A DNA stretch of 64,000 bases from Bernardetia sp. ABR2-2B (GTDB taxonomy: Bacteria; Bacteroidota; Bacteroidia; Cytophagales; Bernardetiaceae): NCBI RefSeq assembly GCF_037126435.1, contig NZ_CP147020.1, positions 2,655,293-2,719,292 on the forward strand, in the 5' to 3' direction. The position numbers and the translations under genes were made by a program. This document shows positions 34,412 through 43,627 of this stretch, one piece after another. The notes below the pieces were generated by a model, which was not told the DNA's origin, made no database searches, and saw only the letters and a list, made by a program, of their open reading frames with translations. Each line of letters opens with the position of its first letter. The first letter of the stretch is position 1.

Positions 34412-34628
34412 ATGGATAAAACAAGAAGGTAAAGATAGATAGGAAGTTGCTATTATTATGCTATGAAGCATAAGTGCTATTTTATGCTAAAGTAAATAAA
34501 AAATAGATGATTTAGCAATTAATTGATAATAAAATAGTATCAGAAAACTTATTTGTGGATAAACTCTATCAATTTTATGAGCTTCTTATGTTTTCTTTAT
34601 GATTGAGAGATGGCTTTTGCAAACGAGC

Positions 34629-35231
34629 TTATTTATCAGCATAAATCTCAAAAGTAGCTTGAATAGGACTTCCTTTTTTTGTTGTTCCTACGATGCTTCC
34701 TCTTGTATAACCTTTTGCTTCATCAAAAATATCAATGTTCAGAGTTCCCTTTTCTAAAGAACCTTCAATGTTTGCCAGTCCATTATTGTAATAAAGCGTT
34801 ACAGTTGCAGAACGTTTGGGGCTTGACATAATTGGAAAGCTACCTTTATTATCTCCTATTGCAGTAATGACAAGATTCGTATTTGTATTTTGATAATTTG
34901 CTACCATGATATTTACAGTTTCTAAGTCTTCATCATAATCTACTACATTTTCTGCACGTAGAGTTTCGAAAATATAATCTTGTTCTGCAAAATCTTCATC
35001 ATCAATTTTCACATTTACAATTCCTCCCTGCATTTCTTCTGACAAGTCCTTATACTCTACTTTTTTGAGTTCTTCATTTGTCATTTTACTAGGCTGCGTA
35101 AGGAGTTTGTTTGTTGTTGTTTCTGTATCTTCTTTTACTACAAAAGTATCTGTATTTTCTTTTTCAATATTGGAAGAGCTACAAGCAGAAAATAAAACTA
35201 CAAAAGTAAAGACAGGCAAGATATTTTTCAT
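34629..35231 (-). CDS. Lipoprotein of unknown function
   Basis: 200 aa. Signal MKNILPVFTFVVLFSACSSS with the lipobox FSAC (Cys 17), then an acidic linker. The mature part has SPKRSATVTLYYNNGLANIEGSLEKGTLNIDIFDEA in pieces, a beta-sandwich-like pattern. No recognised domain. Transcribed alone; the upstream gap contains a decayed MITE-like sequence. Confidence 0.7.
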   Translation of the reverse strand: MKNILPVFTFVVLFSACSSSNIEKENTDTFVVKEDTETTTNKLLTQPSKMTNEELKKVEYKDLSEEMQGGIVNVKIDDEDFAEQDYIFETLRAENVVDYDEDLETVNIMVANYQNTNTNLVITAIGDNKGSFPIMSSPKRSATVTLYYNNGLANIEGSLEKGTLNIDIFDEAKGYTRGSIVGTTKKGSPIQATFEIYADK

Positions 35232-35295
35232 GAGTATTAACTTTTTGATTTAGATTAAAAAAATAGAAATTATTTATATAATAGACTTTATACGT

Positions 35296-35385
35296 GTATT
35301 CCTTTGCTAAAACACCGACAAAGATAGTATTGTTTTTCCATAGAATTAATTTTGCAAATGCAATTCTATCAAAAAATCTACACTC
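35296..35385 (-). repeat. Decayed copy of the 141-bp element (minus orientation)
   Basis: Read on the minus strand, a hairpin AGAATTGCATTTGCAAAA...AATTCTA (hairpin 1 with the inner TTTGCAAA) is followed by TTTGTCGGTGTTTTAGC, as in hairpin 2 of the intact elements. Ends are not recognisable. Confidence 0.5.
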
Positions 35386-35439
35386 TCAAATAACTTCATG
35401 ACTAGAGTATAAAAATACTATTTTTCTAAGATATGAACA

Positions 35440-37068
35440 CTAAGGCAACATAGAAGTAATCAGCCCACTTCGTATAACTCTCCAAACATATCTCAACAGA
35501 CTATCATTATATTCTCTTTGGTATTTTATTTTCCCTTCTTTCCCTTCAACATTTTTATCAATGACAGTATTGATAAGACCACTCAAAAATTTACGCTTTT
35601 TATTAGAATTCTTTTTCAATAGAGTTACTTCCAAACCATCATAAGTAATAATAAAAGTTCCTGTTGCGTAGCCATCATTTATGTTAGCATCAAACTCTGC
35701 TCTTCTTATCACTCCTCTGTTTGCTTCAAAACGTGTAATAGGAGAAAGCATTTTATTGAGTGAAGGAATTTCAATTTCTGTACAAAAGCCTTTTATACTT
35801 CCTTCAAATGTGTCTGTATTGAGTGGCATTTCCATTGCAATCTCAATTCTACTTTCCTTCATAAAATACATGTCAGCTTTTATTTTTGCTGGTTGAGATT
35901 CTTCAAAGTTATGAAAATTGAGAGCCATCATATTCAAGCTATCAAAAGCAAGACTTCCTATTCCATCTAAACCCTCTGCTCGTTCTGAATATACTATATT
36001 TCCTTTTTCTATTTGTAATGTATCGATTGCCAAGCCAATCTTCCATTCATAAGGCATTTTCTTTTCATTAGGTTCTCCATGTCTATTTCGGTCTTTTAGA
36101 ATTGAAATATCAGGGTTGAAAATTAAGATTTTATCAGCCTTAATGAGTTCTCTTTGAAGAGCTTGCCAGTCTAAATTGTGTGCCTCTAACTGCTGTGCTT
36201 TTATCTCTCGTTTTTCGTCTAGGTCTTGTGAAAGCTCTAAGTTTTTTACTTTTACTAGATTATTTTCATAATTTATTTCCTCTATTTTAAAATTTGTTCC
36301 ATTTTGGTGAGCCATTGAATAGTTAGAAATTAATAATTGTGCCTCCGAAAAGCGCAAAACATCAACATAGGAAGTATCAAAACTGACAGCATTCAGAGTG
36401 CCATTTAGCGTATCAACTTTTTGCAGAAAATCAGCTGTTTTGTGATTTAACTGTTCGAAAGAAACCTGCACTTTTTCAGAACTAAAACGAAAAGTGGGAG
36501 GTTTGAGCCATCTAGCATCATCAATTTCTAAATCTAGCTTTTTGAGTTCTATTCTCGAATTTGAGTTATATTGATAAACTCCTGTTAAGTTTTGTATTTC
36601 TAAAGAGCTTACTGAAAGAGGAGCAACCACAAAATTAGCTACTGTATCAGCAGCACGAGAAACCCCTTGTGTAGAATCAGCGATATATTTTATATCAATA
36701 ACAGGGTTTTGAAGCCTTATTTTATCAGCGTACCACTCTCCATCTGAAAAGTATTTGAAAATATTTACTCCTTTAAAAGCTACCTTTTCAACATCAATTT
36801 TTGCTTTTGGTTTTCCTTTCTTTTCTGCTAAAAGGCTGTCTGTTCTGACCTTTACTTTTTCTAAAGTTATGTTTGTGGGAAATAGCCAAACACTAATATT
36901 TTCTATTTCTATTCTGTAAGGAGATTCTTTATTTTCATTGATAGAAGCAGTAATCTTTTGTTTTAGGTAATTATCTAGGTAATCGACAGCCACAAAACCA
37001 CCACCAATTAAGATTAGTAAAATAGCTCCTAAGATTATGAAGAGCTTTTTGAAGAAGAAATTTTTCAT
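35440..37068 (-). CDS. AsmA/DUF748-like envelope protein
   Basis: 542 aa with a single N-terminal transmembrane helix (about 8-28) and a large periplasmic part made of short repeating beta-strand segments (IEIENISVWLFPTNITLEKVKVR in pieces; NPVIDIKYIADST; GSIKGFCTEIEIPSLNKML). This is the pattern of AsmA-like and DUF748 proteins, thought to form lipid-conducting grooves between inner and outer membranes. Shorter than TamB/YhdP (>1000 aa). Monocistronic. Assignment to AsmA-like superfamily is moderate. Confidence 0.7.
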   Translation of the reverse strand: MKNFFFKKLFIILGAILLILIGGGFVAVDYLDNYLKQKITASINENKESPYRIEIENISVWLFPTNITLEKVKVRTDSLLAEKKGKPKAKIDVEKVAFKGVNIFKYFSDGEWYADKIRLQNPVIDIKYIADSTQGVSRAADTVANFVVAPLSVSSLEIQNLTGVYQYNSNSRIELKKLDLEIDDARWLKPPTFRFSSEKVQVSFEQLNHKTADFLQKVDTLNGTLNAVSFDTSYVDVLRFSEAQLLISNYSMAHQNGTNFKIEEINYENNLVKVKNLELSQDLDEKREIKAQQLEAHNLDWQALQRELIKADKILIFNPDISILKDRNRHGEPNEKKMPYEWKIGLAIDTLQIEKGNIVYSERAEGLDGIGSLAFDSLNMMALNFHNFEESQPAKIKADMYFMKESRIEIAMEMPLNTDTFEGSIKGFCTEIEIPSLNKMLSPITRFEANRGVIRRAEFDANINDGYATGTFIITYDGLEVTLLKKNSNKKRKFLSGLINTVIDKNVEGKEGKIKYQREYNDSLLRYVWRVIRSGLITSMLP

Positions 37069-37255
37069 AGAAAATGAGAAAGGAATAAGAAAAATAGAGT
37101 CAAAAAAATAAAACTACAAATCAAGAACGCTTAAACAACTAGTAAAGTTTATCCTATCTACTAGACATTTTTGTTTTAACAACCCTCAATGAGTTTTTCA
37201 GTCTTGTTGAAATACTAAAATGGTAAGTTCTTCTTAAATTATTTTAGAAAAACAC

Positions 37256-37292
37256 AAAACTCCTACTTCTTTCCAAGAGGCAGGAGTTTTTC
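37256..37292 (-). terminator. Bidirectional terminator-like hairpin
   Basis: AAAACTCCT pairs with AGGAGTTTT (perfect 9 bp) around an inner CTT/AAG-rich loop. It lies about 130 bases downstream of the serine hydrolase stop (minus strand); T-runs flank both sides. Confidence 0.65.
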
Positions 37293-37344
37293 TTAGTAAA
37301 AAAAGTGATGTTAATTTACTTAAATTGAGTTCTTCGATATTTAT

Positions 37345-37425
37345 CTACTCAACCCTCCCACTTTCCTCTTCAGCAGTCGTTTTACGTTTTCTAACTGATT
37401 TCAACTTATAAAACTAAGTTAATCT
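37345..37425 (-). pseudogene. C-terminal remnant of a second TonB-receptor-like gene
   Basis: The minus strand reads KLKSVRKRKTTAEEESGRVE then a stop, against KSARKRKTAADEESGRI and stop at the end of the intact receptor (43628); the DNA agrees at 47 of 54 positions. Upstream of it the frame continues weakly as RLT-stop-FY where the receptor has RINLSYNF, so the remnant runs up to the serine hydrolase stop codon. No other receptor sequence is present near it. Confidence 0.75.
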
Positions 37426-38525
37426 TACTCTACAAGACTACTGCTCAATACTATTTTTCTTATCTCATTTTCAAAATGATATACTACAAGAGGCTCAATA
37501 TCATTATCAAGACAATATATATTTTCCCAAACAATAACATCTATATCATTTTCAGGAATATAAAATTTGATACAAACAAACCCTATTCCTCTACCTCCAT
37601 GTCCTAAATGCTTGATGGGGTGTTGGTCATGTACCCTCAATCCATAAGCATAGCCAAGAGTATCGTTATCAAAGGCTGCATGTGTTCCCTTATTAGTTGG
37701 AATAGTCATTTTGTTATAGAAATCAGTACTCAAAACTTTACCTTTATGTAACTTAGTATCCCACAGGTTCAAATCAGAAACATTTGAAATTATGCCTCCT
37801 GCTGGAATAAAACTTTTCCAACTTTCTTTGGTAAAGCCTATACTATCAAAAGCAACAAGACTTACCTCATTACTTTCTAACCAATAACTATTGACTAGTC
37901 CTTTATTATCTCCATCAGGCTGATAACAATATGTGTTTGTCATTTTTAATTCTTCAAATAAGCTGTTAGCAAGTTCGGAATATTCTTTTTTAGTAACATG
38001 TTCAAGAATATTACCTAACAAACCATACCCTGGGTTGCTGTATCTATATCCCTTACCAGCTTCAAAAAGTAGAGGCTCATTGACATCAATAATTCCAGAA
38101 GACATATTTAGTAATTGATGTACAGTTACAGTATCAGCCCAAGTTTGCTCAAGGTTTGGTAAATATATTTTGATTGTGCTTTCTAAATTTATATTTCCTT
38201 TTTCCACCTCCTTCAACACAAGAACTGCTGTAATTTGCTTACTATTTGATTGAATTCTGAAATTATCGTTTGAACTAATAGGTGTTTTTTTATCAAAATC
38301 AGAATATCCATACGCCTTTTCGTATTTCGTTTCTCCATTCTTTGTAATAAACACAACGCCATTGAATTTTCGTGGTGATGTAGTCAAAATCAGACTATCG
38401 ATTCTTGCAGAGTAATCGTCCTTTATTTCTTGAATTGATTCTTTAGTAGTAGGTTTGTCATTCTTGCAGCCTGTGATGAGTAAAATTAATGTTAGTAGAA
38501 AGTACGTGATATTGTTATTTTTCAT
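37425..38525 (-). CDS. Serine hydrolase lipoprotein, beta-lactamase/transpeptidase fold
   Basis: 366 aa with lipobox LLITGC (Cys 20). The class C beta-lactamase/DD-peptidase-like fold has SNSK (SxxK, ~94 in IQSNSKQI), YSN (in YRYSNPGYGL) and HGG (in LGHGGRGIGF). Such proteins act on peptidoglycan peptides, esters or D-amino-acid bonds; the exact substrate cannot be predicted. First in order of a cluster on the minus strand (38525 to 42057) with an NTF2-like gene, a second hydrolase and an NTF2/DJ-1 fusion. About 165 bases separate it from the next gene, so co-transcription is uncertain. Confidence 0.85.
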   Translation of the reverse strand: MKNNNITYFLLTLILLITGCKNDKPTTKESIQEIKDDYSARIDSLILTTSPRKFNGVVFITKNGETKYEKAYGYSDFDKKTPISSNDNFRIQSNSKQITAVLVLKEVEKGNINLESTIKIYLPNLEQTWADTVTVHQLLNMSSGIIDVNEPLLFEAGKGYRYSNPGYGLLGNILEHVTKKEYSELANSLFEELKMTNTYCYQPDGDNKGLVNSYWLESNEVSLVAFDSIGFTKESWKSFIPAGGIISNVSDLNLWDTKLHKGKVLSTDFYNKMTIPTNKGTHAAFDNDTLGYAYGLRVHDQHPIKHLGHGGRGIGFVCIKFYIPENDIDVIVWENIYCLDNDIEPLVVYHFENEIRKIVLSSSLVE

Positions 38526-38697
38526 ATTTTTAAAATGACTTTAAGTAAAATAAATAGTAATCTATCTGTATTATTTTTATTTTCAATTTGCCTGTTTTCT
38601 TTCTCTGATATAGCACTACAACTCATCAGAATAAAACTGAAAATGGAAACATATTTTTCATTAGACTCTTTCGTTTATTTTTTATAAAAAATAAATT

Positions 38698-39159
38698 TTA
38701 TGATTTCAATGGTACTTTATTCCAAATGTCTAAATATATTTTCCACACTCCTTTTTCTCGTCTCCAAACAATCACATATTTACCTTGCCAAGATGATTCT
38801 CTTCCATCTGCGTACTTTGTTTTGCCTTCATAATATCCATAATCATAGGCTTCATTACCATTAATGCGAATCTCACTTTGCGTGATTTTGTGGAATAAAG
38901 TTCCAACTCCCTCTGGCAGAGCCCAGTAAGAAATAATAGAATCTCTTCCAGTAAGAATTTTGGTGTTGTTAGGGAATATTTTCGCATCTGATGTATAACA
39001 ATTAGCAATACCTTCATAATCAGATTTCATTACGTATTCAGAAAATTTACGTGTGTTATCCAAAATTTGGTTGATATGTTTTTGTTTACCAACAAATGTT
39101 TGTGCTTGAGAGCTATTCCAACACAAAAATATGATAGATAAAATAAATAAATTTCTCAT
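38698..39159 (-). CDS. Secreted NTF2-like protein (DUF4440/SnoaL type)
   Basis: 153 aa. Signal peptide MRNLFILSIIFLCWNSSQAQ; mature part with INQILDNTRKFSEYVMKSDYEGIANCYTSDAKIFPNN in pieces, then RDSIISYW, EAYDYGYYEGK and GKYVIVWRREKGVWKIYLDIWN, the cone-shaped NTF2-like pocket of DUF4440. Function is probably ligand binding or a simple enzymatic role. Seventeen bases upstream on the same strand is the second serine hydrolase, so the two are likely co-transcribed. Confidence 0.8.
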   Translation of the reverse strand: MRNLFILSIIFLCWNSSQAQTFVGKQKHINQILDNTRKFSEYVMKSDYEGIANCYTSDAKIFPNNTKILTGRDSIISYWALPEGVGTLFHKITQSEIRINGNEAYDYGYYEGKTKYADGRESSWQGKYVIVWRREKGVWKIYLDIWNKVPLKS

Positions 39160-39176
39160 TGTATTAATTTTTATAT

Positions 39177-40445
39177 TTACTTGTAATTAATTTTATTAAT
39201 AATTTTGTTTGCAGTTTCCTTGATTAATTGATTTGCCTCAGGAAAACTGGAATTAGTGATAATAGATACTCCAACATTCTGTTTCGGAAATATTATTATC
39301 CAGTTTTGACTTCCATAAATTCCACCGTGGTGTTCAATGTAATCATCTACATTACGGTCAATAACCTCCCAATAGTAACCTATCCAAATATTTTCCACAT
39401 CGTGAAATAACTTCTCATGCGACCTTTTTATGATAGAGTTGTTCTCATTTAGTTGCCATTTTATATAATTCAATAAATCTTCAGAATTTGATTTAATTCG
39501 TCCTGCTGCTCCCCATAGCTGTATAGGCTCTTTAAAATTGGGCATCAACTCATTGTTTTCATTATATCCATTAGCAAGAAGTGCTTTTTGTTCATTATTG
39601 AGATTAATACAAGTATTGAGCATTTTTGCAGGAATAAAAAGTTTTTCTTTTAAGAGTTCTTCAAATGATTTGCTATAAACAATTTCTAAAATATGGGCGA
39701 TTAAGTTAGGTGCAATATTAGAATACCCATAATTTTCTCCAGGTTTTTGAGTCAATTTTAAGGACTGAACTTCTAATAATAAATCTTCTTTAGAATAGTT
39801 AGTTAATACTTTTTGAGCTTCTTTGTAACTAGTTGAGCTAGGATTCTGATACAATTCTGAAACTCCTCTAATATTTAAAGGTAAGCCACTCGTATGAGTG
39901 ATTAAATGTTTAATCCTAACAGGTTCTCCGTTATATTGGAGGTTTTGATACCGAGTACCAAGTATGTCATAGATAACGTCGTCTAATTTCAATTTACCTT
40001 CTTCTACTGCACTTGCTACAAGATACCCAGTCATTGTTTTTGATACTGATGCTATCTCATAAAGTGTTTTATTTGTTGGTTTATTACCCAGACCTTTATC
40101 CATTTCTCCATAGTGTCCGATATAGCTTTCGCCATTGTCAAAAACTGCTATTGATAAAGCATTGAACCTTTTGTCTTCTAAGAAAAATTGAGCTTCTTCA
40201 TTGACAATATCTGATAATGTCGTTTTTTTAGTATTAGAACTTATTTGATATAACGAGTTCTTATCAACAGCTACATCAGAATCTCTTGACATTGTGTCAT
40301 ATCTACTGGCAAAAGCTAATTGTCCGTTTTTCACGATACCAGTAATTGACTCTACTTTTATGACTTCACTTTTTGAATGAGTATCAAGGTTTTTACAGCA
40401 TGATATAAATAGGCAAATCGTCGTAATTAAAAATATATGTTTCAT
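39177..40445 (-). CDS. Serine hydrolase, beta-lactamase family
   Basis: 422 aa. A lipoprotein-like start MKHIFLITTICLFISCC is followed by a serine-hydrolase fold: ASVSKTMTGYLV (SxxK), YGYSNIAPN (YxN) and EHHGGIYGS (HGG). It resembles a penicillin-binding-protein-like or beta-lactamase-like esterase. About 16 bases separate it from the fusion gene at 40462, and it overlaps no other gene. The N-terminal ~90 residues before the domain are unassigned. Confidence 0.85.
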   Translation of the reverse strand: MKHIFLITTICLFISCCKNLDTHSKSEVIKVESITGIVKNGQLAFASRYDTMSRDSDVAVDKNSLYQISSNTKKTTLSDIVNEEAQFFLEDKRFNALSIAVFDNGESYIGHYGEMDKGLGNKPTNKTLYEIASVSKTMTGYLVASAVEEGKLKLDDVIYDILGTRYQNLQYNGEPVRIKHLITHTSGLPLNIRGVSELYQNPSSTSYKEAQKVLTNYSKEDLLLEVQSLKLTQKPGENYGYSNIAPNLIAHILEIVYSKSFEELLKEKLFIPAKMLNTCINLNNEQKALLANGYNENNELMPNFKEPIQLWGAAGRIKSNSEDLLNYIKWQLNENNSIIKRSHEKLFHDVENIWIGYYWEVIDRNVDDYIEHHGGIYGSQNWIIIFPKQNVGVSIITNSSFPEANQLIKETANKIINKINYK

Positions 40446-40461
40446 AGTTTGTTGTTTTGTT

Positions 40462-42057
40462 TTAATTATTCTTTGAAATCTCTCTCCAAGAATAGCTTTT
40501 ATGCACTATTTTCCAAGAACCTTCATATTTGAGAAGAAGAAAATAGTCTGTAAAAGTTCTCCAGTTTGGTACGACAATTTCTGCTTTTGCAATAGCTGCA
40601 TCTTTTTCGATGTCAATAGAAATAATACGTCCTATTCGGCTTGTCTTTTTTCCTTCTTTCACTCCAGCAATATACTTTTCTCCAGAACGAACCCACAAGG
40701 TATCTTCTTCCACAGTATAGAGGTTGAAATCTGGATGAAAGGCTTGTCGTAATCTTTGTGGCTGACCGTTTCCTGTTCCTTCAATGTAATCCATTAGTGT
40801 CGCTCTGACCTGCTCCAAATCTGTTTTTGTAGTAGCTGTATTTTCTAGATGTGCTTTGATAGGCTTAATGACTTCTTCTGTTTTTTTCGAATAAAAGACC
40901 TTGCTATCATTGTTTGTTGCAACTTTCTTACTTACTTCAATACTTTTTTGAGCAACTACTTTTGAAGATTGAAAATTCTGACCTGTAACTAATCTACCAT
41001 CTATAACGTAATATGCCTTTGCTCTTTCTCCGTATTTGAATGTACCTCCATTTTTTTCTATTTCTTCTTCAATAATAAAGGGAAAGTTTTGATACAAAAG
41101 CGAATTTTGGTTTTCGTATTCTTTTGGATAACCATTAATATTTTTTCCGTTTACCAAATAGCTTCCATCTGAAGTTTTAAGATTTGCAATTCCTGACGTT
41201 CCATGACAAACTGCTGCAATCACTCCATTTTGATTATATATTTTCATAGCAACATCCTGAATTTCAGCATTTTGAGGAATGTCAAATGATGGCGCACTTC
41301 CTCCTGTAAATAATACTATGTCATACTCAGTAGATTTTATTTCAAGAGGTTTTTTAGTATGAGCTATGGCGTACATAAAATCAGAATTATACAAGGCAGA
41401 TAGATGTGTGCTATCACTAGGATTTATATACGCTAAAGGTATTTTTCCTCCTTTTGGGCTAACAAAATCTACATGATATCCAGCCTTTTGATATTCAGAA
41501 TATGCAATTGCTATTTCTGAAAAGCTGTTACCAGTAGTAAGTGTAGTATTTTCTTTCTTTATATGACTTGATGTTACTATCAATACTTTTTTAACTTGCC
41601 TTTGGCTTGGCTCACTCCCAGCCGTTTTGCTAATTATTTTCCATCCATCTTCTAACTTTTTTAGAAGAAGCATGTCAATAAATCTCTTTTCAAGACCTGG
41701 AATGATTACCTCTAGTTTTGCTGTGGCAATACCTTGAAACCTATCAATAGAAAGTATATTTGTTGTTCTGCCATTGAATTTTCCAGCTTCACTTCTTCCA
41801 ACAGCTTCTGCATATTTTTCTATGCTTACTACAAAAAGTGGTTCGTTTTCCTTGTCTAGAAACAGCTTTGCTTCTGGAATAAATGCCGATTTCAATTTGT
41901 CTGGATAATTATAGGATGTTCCTACTATATAATTTTCAATTACATTTATAATTTTTTCTTCTTCTAGAAGAGTCGTATCGTTTAAGCTTTGTGCCTGTAT
42001 TTGATACCCAAAGAAAAATAATGTCAAGATTGATAGAATGATTTTTTTCGAAGTCAT
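40462..42057 (-). CDS. Secreted fusion: NTF2-like / DJ-1-PfpI / NTF2-like
   Basis: 531 aa with a signal peptide (about 1-22). An NTF2-like lumazine-binding-type domain (~30-150: NVIENYIVGTSYNYPDKLKSAF, WKIISKTAG) is followed by a DJ-1/PfpI domain (~157-385: KVLIVTSS, YDIVLFTGGSAPSFD, AAVCHGTSGIANLK with the nucleophile-type Cys elbow, VIDGRLVTGQNFQS) and a second NTF2-like domain (~405-528: MDYIEGTGNGQPQRLRQAFHPDF, WKIVHKSYSW). DJ-1 family members include glyoxalases, chaperones, proteases and isonitrile hydratases; the role here is unknown. It looks co-transcribed with the hydrolase at 39177. Confidence 0.85.
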   Translation of the reverse strand: MTSKKIILSILTLFFFGYQIQAQSLNDTTLLEEEKIINVIENYIVGTSYNYPDKLKSAFIPEAKLFLDKENEPLFVVSIEKYAEAVGRSEAGKFNGRTTNILSIDRFQGIATAKLEVIIPGLEKRFIDMLLLKKLEDGWKIISKTAGSEPSQRQVKKVLIVTSSHIKKENTTLTTGNSFSEIAIAYSEYQKAGYHVDFVSPKGGKIPLAYINPSDSTHLSALYNSDFMYAIAHTKKPLEIKSTEYDIVLFTGGSAPSFDIPQNAEIQDVAMKIYNQNGVIAAVCHGTSGIANLKTSDGSYLVNGKNINGYPKEYENQNSLLYQNFPFIIEEEIEKNGGTFKYGERAKAYYVIDGRLVTGQNFQSSKVVAQKSIEVSKKVATNNDSKVFYSKKTEEVIKPIKAHLENTATTKTDLEQVRATLMDYIEGTGNGQPQRLRQAFHPDFNLYTVEEDTLWVRSGEKYIAGVKEGKKTSRIGRIISIDIEKDAAIAKAEIVVPNWRTFTDYFLLLKYEGSWKIVHKSYSWREISKNN

Positions 42058-42352
42058 CTTTATATTGATTAAATTGATAATTGAGATTTTGATGATGACG
42101 AGTGAGGAAAATTCTTCCTAAACAATAATTTATGTTTTTAAAATACAGTCAGTAATTGGTTTGATGACTATATTTCCATAATGATATTGTTTAGAATCCA
42201 CCAAAGGCACTTTCTTTTAAGTAGAAGTACTAGTCAGTTTGAAACTGTTTGGTGCAAGAAATAAGAATTTAAAATCTTTCATTGCGTCAAATAATCTGTT
42301 TTTTTAGATTTGTCTTGACACAAAGAAACGTAAGCACGACAAGACATAGGTT

Positions 42353-42389
42353 TTGATTTATAATTCCGTAGTACAGATTTATAAATCAA
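42353..42389. repeat. 11-bp perfect inverted repeat downstream of the AraC gene
   Basis: TTGATTTATAA (42353-42363) and TTATAAATCAA (42379-42389). It may terminate the AraC-type gene, though the T-run is poor. The surrounding 359-base gap (42058-42416) has no gene. Confidence 0.4.
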
Positions 42390-42416
42390 GACTATTTTAG
42401 GTAAAATGCAGACTGA

Positions 42417-43514
42417 TTATTTTATGATTTTTTTCTTGTAACTTGCTGGTGTAAAACCTGTTATCTTTTTAAAAGTAGAGAAAAATGTAGATTTTGAGTT
42501 GAAACCACAATCATAACCAATAGCTTCTAAAGTATGGGTTTGATTTTGAAGCAAGAGCTTTTTGGCAGTTTCAATTCTGTATTCGTTGATGTAAAGTGGG
42601 AAACTTTTATTCAAATTATCATTCAGAAATTGTGATAAATGATGAGGTAAAATATTCAATTTTTCTGCTAAATCTGGGAGTTTGAGGTTAGGATCTTTGA
42701 ATAGTTCTTTTTCTCTAATAATTCTTTCAAGTTTTAATTGTAGTTCTTGAGCTTCCTCTTCGTCTATTTTTTTATTGGCGTATTTTACAGGAGTTTGTAT
42801 AGGTTTTTCTTCATTGTTATCCTCTAATTTTACAATCTGACTTTCTGTATTTCTCATTTTAGAACGCTTCAAAAACCAAATAAGCCCCAAGACATAAAAC
42901 ACAAACGAAAACGACAACGCACCAACAATATAAGAGGCATACGCCCCAAAAACATAAGCCACCCAGATAATGAATACTCCAAAAAAAATGTTGATTTGCC
43001 AGATTTGAGTTTCATCAAGTGCTTTGTCTTTGGAAAATAATTGTTTGATTTCACTTTTCAACTCCCAAGCAGAAAGTAAAATATAGACAAACCATTGTAG
43101 ATAGATGAGCGAAACAAAATATCCCCAAGTCAAACGGTTTTCTGAATAAGGATAGGAATAGCTAAAAACTAGAATAGTAGCTAACCAAAAAGTTACATGA
43201 AGCCACCAGTAATTTCTTTTTACATGATTTTCTTTTTCCTTAGTAGATTTACTAGCTTTTATAAAAAAATACAGAAAAACACCAATTAGTAGGCAAGCAG
43301 AAAGTCCAATTTGTCTGAAAATATCAAATAATATTTCATTGAAAAATAGAAATATAGACTTCGTTATCCGAACACTAATCACTAACAGAAGACCACCCAA
43401 GAAATAATTTGAGGACTTTTTTTGAGTGAAAAATGTAAAGTAAGCAGCCAATAAAAATCCATTGAATGCGCCTAAAGCACTAAAGAAAAATAGAATTTGT
43501 CTTTCTAAACCCAT
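42417..43514 (-). CDS. AraC-family regulator with N-terminal membrane domain
   Basis: I chose ATG 43514 (365 aa); an open frame to 43580 runs through a terminator stem (43573-43602), so the later start is right. Seven hydrophobic helices occupy about 1-225 (sensor), followed by a linker and a two-HTH AraC domain: LKLPDLAEKLNILPHHLSQFLNDN, INEYRIETAKKLLL, AIGYDCGFNSKSTFFSTFKKITGFTPASYK in pieces. This 7TM-AraC architecture is common in Bacteroidota. It is the last gene of the hydrolase/DJ-1 cassette and could regulate it. Confidence 0.85.
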   Translation of the reverse strand: MGLERQILFFFSALGAFNGFLLAAYFTFFTQKKSSNYFLGGLLLVISVRITKSIFLFFNEILFDIFRQIGLSACLLIGVFLYFFIKASKSTKEKENHVKRNYWWLHVTFWLATILVFSYSYPYSENRLTWGYFVSLIYLQWFVYILLSAWELKSEIKQLFSKDKALDETQIWQINIFFGVFIIWVAYVFGAYASYIVGALSFSFVFYVLGLIWFLKRSKMRNTESQIVKLEDNNEEKPIQTPVKYANKKIDEEEAQELQLKLERIIREKELFKDPNLKLPDLAEKLNILPHHLSQFLNDNLNKSFPLYINEYRIETAKKLLLQNQTHTLEAIGYDCGFNSKSTFFSTFKKITGFTPASYKKKIIK

Positions 43515-43572
43515 AAATAAACAACTAGAAATGAAGTATTCTTTTAGAAAATGACAATTTACTAAAACAAAA

Positions 43573-43602
43573 ATAGACATTGCCTTTCAAGACAATGTCT
43601 AT
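43573..43602 (-). terminator. Terminator of the TonB-receptor-like gene
   Basis: ATAGACATTG and CAATGTCTAT are perfectly complementary with a 10-nt loop, followed on the minus strand by a T-rich run. It lies within 60 bases downstream of the receptor stop, before the AraC start codon. Confidence 0.75.
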
Positions 43603-43627
43603 ACTATTTTTTATGAAGAATTTTCTA

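Noticed and set aside
43515-43580. Extended start of the AraC-type gene
   Set aside because: The extension passes through the 10-bp perfect terminator stem of the upstream receptor gene.
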